Shown here in pieces: positions 1-5,788 of a DNA stretch of 25,136 bases. Numbering within the stretch: position 1 is the first letter of the stretch; each line of letters begins with the position of its first letter. The stretch lies in the IMG/VR virus record IMGVR_UViG_3300023174_000599, positions 1 through 25,136 of that record; one strand, 5' to 3'. Origin of the DNA: a virus. The notes under the pieces are model-generated. The model worked only from the letters and a program-made list of their open reading frames with translations. It was not told where the DNA came from and did not search any database. Position numbers and translations under genes: made by a program.

Positions 1-339
1 TTGATTCTCGATTGGAAAACCACCGCAAGGGGATGGTTTAGAGAGAAGCGATCAGATGACATGGTGAAAGCCCAGCTTGCACTCTATAAAAACTATTGGT
101 GTCAAAAGAATCCACAGGTCGATACGAAGAATGTTCGATGCGGATTTGTTCTTCTAAAGAAAGCAGCCAAGCCAGGAAATCACTGCGAGTTATTCTCTGT
201 CTCTCTTGGAGAAGTGCCCATCAAGCGATCTCTTAAGGTCGTTAGCAACATGATAACCTCAGTAAAAAGAGGCGTCGCGTTAAAAAATCGAGACGCTTGC
301 ACTTGGTGCGAATATAAAGGTACGTCGCATTGTACCTAA
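1..339 (+). CDS. PD-(D/E)XK (RecB/Cas4-like) nuclease, 5'-truncated
   Basis: Only the C-terminal 112 codons are in the window. The frame is open at base 1, so the TTG there is most likely an internal Leu codon. The fragment opens with ILDWKTT, which fits the D-x-K motif III of PD-(D/E)XK nucleases. About 20 residues later QLALYKNYW matches the Q-x3-Y motif IV of the RecB subgroup. The end carries CTWCEYKGTSHC, a C-x2-C-x7-C arrangement like the C-terminal part of the Fe-S cluster in AddB/Cas4-type nucleases, where a fourth Cys lies near the N-terminus (not visible here). Phages use such enzymes for DNA end processing in recombination and replication. The 42-base gap before the next gene holds only its ribosome binding site. 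The family call is fairly sure; the exact role (recombination exonuclease or other) is inference. Confidence 0.75.
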   Translation: MILDWKTTARGWFREKRSDDMVKAQLALYKNYWCQKNPQVDTKNVRCGFVLLKKAAKPGNHCELFSVSLGEVPIKRSLKVVSNMITSVKRGVALKNRDACTWCEYKGTSHCT

Positions 340-381
340 AAAAGATTACAAGACTCAAAAAATAGTTACGATAGGATAGTA

Positions 382-1632
382 ATGAGCAACAAGAAAACTA
401 TTTTAATGTTGAGCGATCATCCGCTATCAACGTCAGGCGTCGGCACGCAAGCTAGATGGCTAATTCATGGATTAATTAATACCGGAAAATATAGCTTCAG
501 GTGTTTCGGTGGTGCCGTAAAGCACGAGGACTATAGTTTGAATGTAGTCAATCAAGATTTTATTGTTAAACCTACTGATGGTTTTGGAGACAGGAACTTA
601 CTAAGACAAACGTTGGTTCAACTCCGACCTGACGCTTTAATGCTTTTTACAGATCCACGTTTCTTTATTTGGGTCTGGGAAATGGCCGACGAAATTAAGC
701 AAATTTGTCCCATAACATATTGGCATCTATGGGACAACCACCCTTGGCCAGATTTTAATAGAGTTCTTTATGAGTCGACCGACTTAATCAATTGTATCAA
801 CTGGCCGACGTATCAGATGGTAAAAGAACGCTTTCCAGAAAAGACGAATTATATACCTCACGCTGTACCAAAGGAAGTTTACAAACCACTTCCCGAAGCC
901 AGCGTTTTAGCGTTTAAGAAAAAACTTTTAGGAGAGAACAAGGCTGACCATTTCGTCGTTGGTTATGTGAGTCGTAATGCTCGTCGAAAAATGCCGGGAG
1001 ACATCTTAGTTTCTTGGAAGATGTTTCTAGAAAAGCTAGAACAAAAGTACGGACATCGCAAAGCGACAATGGTCATGCACACTGAACCGCTAGATCCGGA
1101 AGGACCAAATCTATATCATGTTATAGACATGTTGAACATACAAAAGGACGTCGTTTTTTCTAAGAGCAGAACTCATTTTGAAGACATGGCTTTGTTGTAT
1201 AATTCTTTCGACACGATAGTCAATCGTAGTTGTAACGAAGGATTCGGTTTGCCCACGTTAGAATCGATGATGTGTGGTAAACCCATTATAACGATTAAAA
1301 CTGGCGGTCTAACCAGACAGGTCGAAGACTTAGAAACGGGCGAACAGTTTGGAATAGGGTTAGATCCTGAAGTGAAATCGCTAGTTGGCAATCAAATGGT
1401 TCCATACATCTATGAAGATTTTGTTTCTCACGAGACCCTCGCGGACGCATTTATGAAGATGTACGAGTTAGGGTCTGAAGGTCGCAAAGAGTTAGGGCTA
1501 AAGGCTATGACTCACGCCCACAAAGATTATGATCTAGAAAATATGGTTGGGGCTTGGGATAAAACGTTATCGAGCACAATAGACACTTGGAAAAACAATA
1601 AGCCCAAGTTGTGGTCTCACGTGGAGATTTAA
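382..1632 (+). CDS. GT-B glycosyltransferase (GT4-like), first of a pair
   Basis: This 416-aa protein looks like a complete retaining GT-B glycosyltransferase. The N-terminal Rossmann half starts ILMLSDHPLSTSGVGTQAR, the usual beta strand plus Gly-rich acceptor loop. The linker has IPHAVPKEVYKPLP, a common GT4 signature near the domain junction. The C-terminal half starts VVGYVSRNARRK (donor-phosphate loop with basic residues) and contains EGFGLPTLE, the E-x7-E nucleotide-sugar motif at E286 and E294. Length is normal for the family. The ATG at 382 is preceded by an AGGAT-like ribosome binding site about 6 bases upstream. One base separates its stop from the start of a second glycosyltransferase, so both are probably made from one message. 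The acceptor is unknown: virion protein glycosylation, host surface modification or modified DNA bases are all possible. Confidence 0.85.
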   Translation: MSNKKTILMLSDHPLSTSGVGTQARWLIHGLINTGKYSFRCFGGAVKHEDYSLNVVNQDFIVKPTDGFGDRNLLRQTLVQLRPDALMLFTDPRFFIWVWEMADEIKQICPITYWHLWDNHPWPDFNRVLYESTDLINCINWPTYQMVKERFPEKTNYIPHAVPKEVYKPLPEASVLAFKKKLLGENKADHFVVGYVSRNARRKMPGDILVSWKMFLEKLEQKYGHRKATMVMHTEPLDPEGPNLYHVIDMLNIQKDVVFSKSRTHFEDMALLYNSFDTIVNRSCNEGFGLPTLESMMCGKPIITIKTGGLTRQVEDLETGEQFGIGLDPEVKSLVGNQMVPYIYEDFVSHETLADAFMKMYELGSEGRKELGLKAMTHAHKDYDLENMVGAWDKTLSSTIDTWKNNKPKLWSHVEI

Positions 1633-1633
1633 T

Positions 1634-2812
1634 ATGAAAAAAATCGTCGTAAGGGGTCCTGCATTAACTCAGTCTGGATATGGCGTTCATTGTAGGCAAG
1701 TAGCAGCGTGGCTCTTATCCAAACCCAACCTGGACGTAAAATTCCAGGTTCTACCATGGGGAGACACCCCCTGGATATTAGATAAAAATGTCCAAGGAGG
1801 TTTAATAGACAAAATTGCAAAAAATTCTGTAGAGCTATCTGTGCCCAAGGAAAAGCAATACGACGTTTCTTTTCAATTACAACTTCCCAACGAGTGGGAT
1901 CCATCGATTGCAAAATTTAACGTTGGAATGACTGCCGGCGTCGAAACTGACGTTTGCAATCCAGATTGGGTCAAAGCGTGTAATAGGATGAACTTGATCA
2001 TCGTGCCATCAAAACACGCTGCAAGTTCTTTGAAGAATGCAGGACAGATAGACGTACCTGTTGTCGTAGTTCCTGAATCTTTTTGCGACGAGATACTGGA
2101 AGAAAATTCCGAAGATCGAGTCGATCAATTCCCGAATTTTTCTACGAACTTTAATTTCTTGATCTTCGGTCAAGTTACGGGAGACAATCCATTTAATGAT
2201 CGTAAAAATATTTTGTTTACCGTTAAATGGCTTTGTGAAGTCTTTAAAGACGACAAAGATGTTGGTATCGTAGTGAAAACCAACCTCGGACGTAATACGC
2301 CCATTGACAAAAAACGCACCGAGCAATTGATGAAAACTTTGGTCAATGAATGTAGAAAAGGCGATTTTCCGAAGATACACTTATTGCATGGAGAGATGTC
2401 GAATTCTGAAGTCGCTGCTCTTTACAAACACGAACAGATAAAAGCGCTGGTGTCTTTGACTCGTGGCGAGGGATACGGTCTACCGATCCTTGAAGCTGCA
2501 GCATCAGGTTTACCAGTTATCGCGACAGGATGGTCAGGTCATACTGAGTTTTTAAATCACGGTAAATATATTTCTATATCTTACAATCTAAAGCAGATAC
2601 ATCCGTCGAGAGTCGACAACAAAATATTCGTTCCTCAGGCAAAATGGGCCGAAGTAGTCGAAGAAGACGTTAAGAAAAAATTAGCAAAGTTTCGGAGCAG
2701 TTATTCAACGCCCCGCGAATGGGCAGCAGAATTAGCTTCCGTCATAAAACAGAAGTATTCTTCTGAAGCCGTATTCAAAATATACGACGAGGTGACTAAA
2801 GAAATAGTATGA
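1634..2812 (+). CDS. GT-B glycosyltransferase (GT4-like), second of a pair
   Basis: This 392-aa protein is a second GT-B enzyme. The start, IVVRGPALTQSGYGVHCRQ, is the N-terminal nucleotide-fold strand with a Gly-rich loop. The C-terminal half begins near residue 175 (FLIFGQVTGDNPFNDRKN) and carries GEGYGLPILEAA, giving the E-x7-E motif at about E279 and E287, followed by a G-x-P-V-I-A strand typical of GT4/GT1. The sequence differs clearly from its upstream partner, so this is not a recent duplication. The start is supported by GGAG in the end of the upstream gene (about 1621-1625) with a spacing of about 9 bases. The stop overlaps the next start as ATGA, a sign of translational coupling. 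Donor and acceptor sugars cannot be deduced. Two different enzymes in a row suggest a glycan of at least two residues (inference). Confidence 0.82.
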   Translation: MKKIVVRGPALTQSGYGVHCRQVAAWLLSKPNLDVKFQVLPWGDTPWILDKNVQGGLIDKIAKNSVELSVPKEKQYDVSFQLQLPNEWDPSIAKFNVGMTAGVETDVCNPDWVKACNRMNLIIVPSKHAASSLKNAGQIDVPVVVVPESFCDEILEENSEDRVDQFPNFSTNFNFLIFGQVTGDNPFNDRKNILFTVKWLCEVFKDDKDVGIVVKTNLGRNTPIDKKRTEQLMKTLVNECRKGDFPKIHLLHGEMSNSEVAALYKHEQIKALVSLTRGEGYGLPILEAAASGLPVIATGWSGHTEFLNHGKYISISYNLKQIHPSRVDNKIFVPQAKWAEVVEEDVKKKLAKFRSSYSTPREWAAELASVIKQKYSSEAVFKIYDEVTKEIV

Positions 2813-3105
2813 TTGTTTTAATTCTTGTTTTATTGATGATTTCTGCGGCTTCTCTTTATGCTTTTTATCGTAGCGTAAAAAGAAACTTCGAACTTGTCGA
2901 GCTGTTGGAAGAAACTAACGAACAAATCGAAACCGCCATAGAAACTCTAAATCATTATTACAAGAGGATAGATAAAAAAACTAAACTTGAATTATTTTCG
3001 GATGACCCCGCTGTTAGAGAATTAGTCGAAGACATGAAGCAAGCGCGCCGTGCAGTTTTACTAATTTCCGAAAAACTGACAGGAGAAAAAAGCGAAGAAA
3101 AATGA
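2809..3105 (+). CDS. Small membrane-anchored coiled-coil protein
   Basis: This 98-aa protein has a hydrophobic N-terminal segment (about residues 2-21, IVLILVLLMISAASLYAFY) that should form one membrane anchor, followed by a basic RSVKRN stretch. By the positive-inside rule the long C-terminal part lies in the cytoplasm. Residues 28-98 are highly charged and predicted helical, with a likely coiled coil around VELLEETNEQIETAIETL. No cleavage site of a signal peptide is visible. Its start overlaps the stop of the glycosyltransferase gene (ATGA), and its own stop overlaps an ATG at 3102. I do not recognise a family. A role in membrane association of phage factors, or an accessory to the glycosyltransferases, is speculation from position only. 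Confidence 0.7.
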   Translation: MIVLILVLLMISAASLYAFYRSVKRNFELVELLEETNEQIETAIETLNHYYKRIDKKTKLELFSDDPAVRELVEDMKQARRAVLLISEKLTGEKSEEK

Positions 3106-3206
3106 AGATACAATTCAGCAAGAAAGTTAATGATGATGACAAGAAAAGGCAAAGAAAAAGAAGAGAAAAAGCAAGACAAGAAGCGAGAAAGAGTAAAAAA
3201 AATTGA
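3102..3206 (+). CDS. Possible small basic ORF, or frameshifted N-terminus of the sigma factor
   Basis: A 34-codon frame begins at an ATG that overlaps the upstream stop as ATGA, the same coupling seen between neighbouring genes. It encodes MKIQFSKKVNDDDKKRQRKR and continues as a very basic tail ending at TGA 3204-3206. It overlaps the first 25 codons of the sigma gene in a different frame. Its last codons lie on an eight-A run (3195-3202). Removing one A would join this frame directly to IDPLKLYF of the sigma factor. It may therefore be the true N-terminus of that protein, separated by an assembly indel or a +1 shift, or a tiny leader ORF, or chance. Strong A-richness makes open frames here easy to find, so confidence is low. 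Confidence 0.35.
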   Translation: MKIQFSKKVNDDDKKRQRKRREKARQEARKSKKN

Positions 3207-3891
3207 TCCATTAAAACTATATTTCAACGCTGATACCCAAAGGGCTATTGTCGAATTTCAATCAGCAACAATCAAAAAAGAGCGAGATCAGTTGTATGTA
3301 AAAGAGATCATGCCAGCATTCGAGAAGTTGGTAGAGAATCTCATCAACATCCACAAGTTCGCGGGTCTCTACGATTCGTATGACGATTTAAAGAACGATT
3401 GCGTTAACTTTCTCTTCGAGACAATTGGTAAGTTCGACGATTCGCGCGGTACAAATGCATTTTCTTATTTTAACGTCGTAGCAAAAAATTGGTTGATAAT
3501 AAAAACCAAACAAAAATCTCAAAAATCTAAAAAGAACGTTAGCTTAGATGACCCCAGTCTTCTTTCTTCTCACGAAAAAAACATATTAGAAGAGCATAAC
3601 GTCATACCATCGCAAGATTTATTTCTAGAAGGCTTGACATCTTCTGAAACTATATCTACGGTACTTTACGATATTAGAGAAAAGGTGAGAACAGAAAACG
3701 AATTGATGTGCATTAATTCCATCATAACGATATTTGAAAATATAGAAGAAATAGATCTATTAAATAAAAATGCAATATTGTTATACATGCGAGAGTTGTC
3801 AGGACTAAGTCCCAAACAGTTGACGACGACGATGCAAGCGATCAAAAAGCACTACAAAAAAATTAAAGTAGAACAAAGAAACGAGGTTTGA
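3130..3891 (+). CDS. Late-transcription sigma factor (T4 gp55-like)
   Basis: This 253-aa protein resembles the sigma factors that T4-type phages use to direct host RNA polymerase to late promoters. The core is the sigma-2-like stretch at about residues 100-127, containing GKFDDSRGTNAFSYFNVVAK; the FSYF...AKNW pattern is typical of region 2 sigma helices that bind the polymerase coiled coil and the -10 element. Upstream, a helical segment (LVENLINIHKFAG...YDDLKNDCVNFLFE) fits the preceding sigma-2 helices. The C-terminal 35 residues (LYMRELSGLSPKQLTTTMQA) could form a helix-turn-helix. T4 gp55 is shorter (185 aa). Its start is uncertain: three ATGs in a row (3130, 3133, 3136) have only a weak ribosome site, and an overlapping frame from 3102 is an alternative N-terminus. 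It sits just before the structural genes it would switch on. Confidence 0.75.
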   Translation: MMMTRKGKEKEEKKQDKKRERVKKIDPLKLYFNADTQRAIVEFQSATIKKERDQLYVKEIMPAFEKLVENLINIHKFAGLYDSYDDLKNDCVNFLFETIGKFDDSRGTNAFSYFNVVAKNWLIIKTKQKSQKSKKNVSLDDPSLLSSHEKNILEEHNVIPSQDLFLEGLTSSETISTVLYDIREKVRTENELMCINSIITIFENIEEIDLLNKNAILLYMRELSGLSPKQLTTTMQAIKKHYKKIKVEQRNEV

Positions 3892-4248
3892 GTGGAAACG
3901 CTACTAGAAGAATCAGAACTCAAATTAGAAAGCAAAGTAAGAGATTTTTCTAGTTTGCTTGACCAAATAGAAGGCTTGTCGGATAAAAAGAAAAAACTTT
4001 GGAAAGAGATATATGAAAATGCCGTTTGTGATCGTCAGAACGCCTACACTCTTTTTGCTAAGTTAGTCAATATCGCTGAAGACAAAAGTACCGAACACGC
4101 GGTACACGGAAAAACGATGGCTACCTACATCGAAAAAATGAGTAAGGCTAACGATCAACTAATTCGACTCGCGGAGCTCGTCGCGAAGGCTGAAAAAACT
4201 AATGATGAGATAGATTCCGAAGAGATGTTTAAAAAGATAAATGGATAA
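3892..4248 (+). CDS. Small helical protein next to the sigma factor, unknown function
   Basis: This 118-aa acidic, Lys/Glu-rich protein is predicted almost wholly helical. It starts with GTG directly after the TGA of the sigma gene; a GAGG about 8 bases upstream supports this start. A mid-protein stretch (DRQNAYTLFAKLVNIAEDKS) and a second one (TYIEKMSKANDQLIRLAELV) look like packed helices, and the C-terminus IDSEEMFKKING is acidic with hydrophobic residues. No family is recognised with certainty. Two ideas from context are a late-transcription co-activator analogous in role to T4 gp33, whose C-terminus also contacts the sliding clamp, or a small terminase-like helical protein. Neither is shown by the sequence. 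Tight spacing to both neighbours (0 and 3 bases) indicates co-expression. Confidence 0.65.
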   Translation: METLLEESELKLESKVRDFSSLLDQIEGLSDKKKKLWKEIYENAVCDRQNAYTLFAKLVNIAEDKSTEHAVHGKTMATYIEKMSKANDQLIRLAELVAKAEKTNDEIDSEEMFKKING

Positions 4249-4251
4249 AAT

Positions 4252-5787
4252 ATGTCGTTGTATAACAACATAAAACCCGGTAACATGATTACGCGCCTCG
4301 GAGACGGTGGCGTACCAAGGGTTATAAATCAAATTAAAGATGCGATTCAAGTACCTCAAACTACTTTCAAACGCATGATAGTGCTGGATGTTATACACGA
4401 TCCACAGATAATAGACGATAACAAAATAGACTATTGGAAAAACGTAATTAAAGTTGCGAATGTTAGATTCGCGAATATCTTACCGCGCAATTCTATCATA
4501 GCCCAAGCCGCGACGATATCTACGACCAGAATCTCGCAACCAATGTTTTTGTTACCGTTTTTTCCATCCCACTTAGCTTTACCCTGCAAGCCAGGCGAAA
4601 TGATTTGGACGATGTTCGAAAATCCAAACGCCGAAGTCATAGAAATGGGATATTGGTTTTGTCGAATTACAGAACCTCATTTTATAGATGACGTAAATCA
4701 TACCCATCACGCGATGCAACTTGATCAATCCCTAAACGTCTCTATAAAAAAGAAGATGGAAGGCGAAAATAAACCCGTTTATGAGCTGAGGAACGGAAAA
4801 ACCATAAGGTCTAAAGACGGAGTTAGGTCTACTGTCTCTGATTCTAAACTAATACAATCTGAAGATGAATCGATATTCGAAAAACTAATAACGGATTCTG
4901 ATGCCGCACAAGTTATTCAATACGAATCTATTCCAAGATTTAGAAAACGTCCGGGAGACATAGCCCTAGAGGGTAGCAATAACGCTTTAATAGTTTTAGG
5001 TACAGATCGTTTAGACAAGGCTGCCGAAGTCCCTCTAGACGCTTCAGCTCCATCTAGGGGAATATTGCCCCAACGCACAATGGATTTTTTTGGATATTCT
5101 GGTGCTATAGACATCGTCGTTGGAAGAGGAATGACCGCCCCCACAGGCGGCTTGATAGCGTCGACTAAAAGAATAGCAGACGGAGAAGAGTTAAAAAAAG
5201 AAATTTCGAAAATTCCAGACACCTTAGCCCGAGAAGAAGGAAATCCTGATTTTTCGCAAGATCGTAGTAGAATTTTAATTTCTCAAAAGACCTTACCCGA
5301 TGCGAACTTTGGTCTAAAAGACTACATGAGTAAAAAATTCGCTAACAACACGATGGTAGATAATGCCACTGGCGACGCTAGCGTTGTAATAAAATCCGAT
5401 AAAGTTAGAATTATAGCTCGTTCAGACATTTCCTTCATCGTTACGAATTTCGAAAACTTACCGAGTGTAGATCCGCAACAGACCATAAAGTCTAGTTCAA
5501 CAGACACGACGCAATGGGCTTCCATCACGATAAAAGCCAATGGAGATATCGTTTTTACTCCCAGCGATAAAGGTTATATTAAGCTCGGCGGAGACGACGC
5601 AAAGCAGGCAATAGTCTGTACGGCAAATCCAGCCAGCGCTTCTGATGGTCTGGTTAAATCTTTGCCCGTCGCGACGACGGCAGGTGGATTCATCGGAACG
5701 ACTGGCGGTAACGTAGATAGTTCTGCAATTGGACTATCTGCTGCTCCTGATTTGGGAACTTTTTCTAAAAAGGTTTTAATTAAATGA
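4252..5787 (+). CDS. Baseplate hub/virion structural protein, OB-like (gp5-type) domain
   Basis: This 511-aa protein has features I associate with structural proteins of T4-like marine phages. The segment at about residues 98-143 (FLLPFFPSHLALPCKPGEMI, then WTMFENPN and GYWFCRITEP) looks like an OB-fold half in which proline/glycine turns separate beta strands, as in the N-terminal domain of gp5-like hub or spike proteins. A second conserved block at about 235-255 reads RPGDIALEGSNNALIVLGTD. The C-terminal third (about 405-511) is beta-rich and Gly/Ser/Asp-rich, with YIKLGGDDAKQAIVC and a terminal KKVLIK, as expected for a tail-spike or hub extension. No lysozyme domain is present. The next gene supplies a separate hydrolase, so the two may divide tasks that T4 gp5 combines (inference). 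Three bases separate it from the previous gene. Confidence 0.6.
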   Translation: MSLYNNIKPGNMITRLGDGGVPRVINQIKDAIQVPQTTFKRMIVLDVIHDPQIIDDNKIDYWKNVIKVANVRFANILPRNSIIAQAATISTTRISQPMFLLPFFPSHLALPCKPGEMIWTMFENPNAEVIEMGYWFCRITEPHFIDDVNHTHHAMQLDQSLNVSIKKKMEGENKPVYELRNGKTIRSKDGVRSTVSDSKLIQSEDESIFEKLITDSDAAQVIQYESIPRFRKRPGDIALEGSNNALIVLGTDRLDKAAEVPLDASAPSRGILPQRTMDFFGYSGAIDIVVGRGMTAPTGGLIASTKRIADGEELKKEISKIPDTLAREEGNPDFSQDRSRILISQKTLPDANFGLKDYMSKKFANNTMVDNATGDASVVIKSDKVRIIARSDISFIVTNFENLPSVDPQQTIKSSSTDTTQWASITIKANGDIVFTPSDKGYIKLGGDDAKQAIVCTANPASASDGLVKSLPVATTAGGFIGTTGGNVDSSAIGLSAAPDLGTFSKKVLIK

Positions 5788-5788
5788 C

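Noticed and set aside
340-381. Transcription terminator or promoter between the nuclease and the first glycosyltransferase
   Set aside because: No stem-loop with a T-run and no clear -35/-10 pair is seen. Only an A-rich stretch and a ribosome binding site are present.
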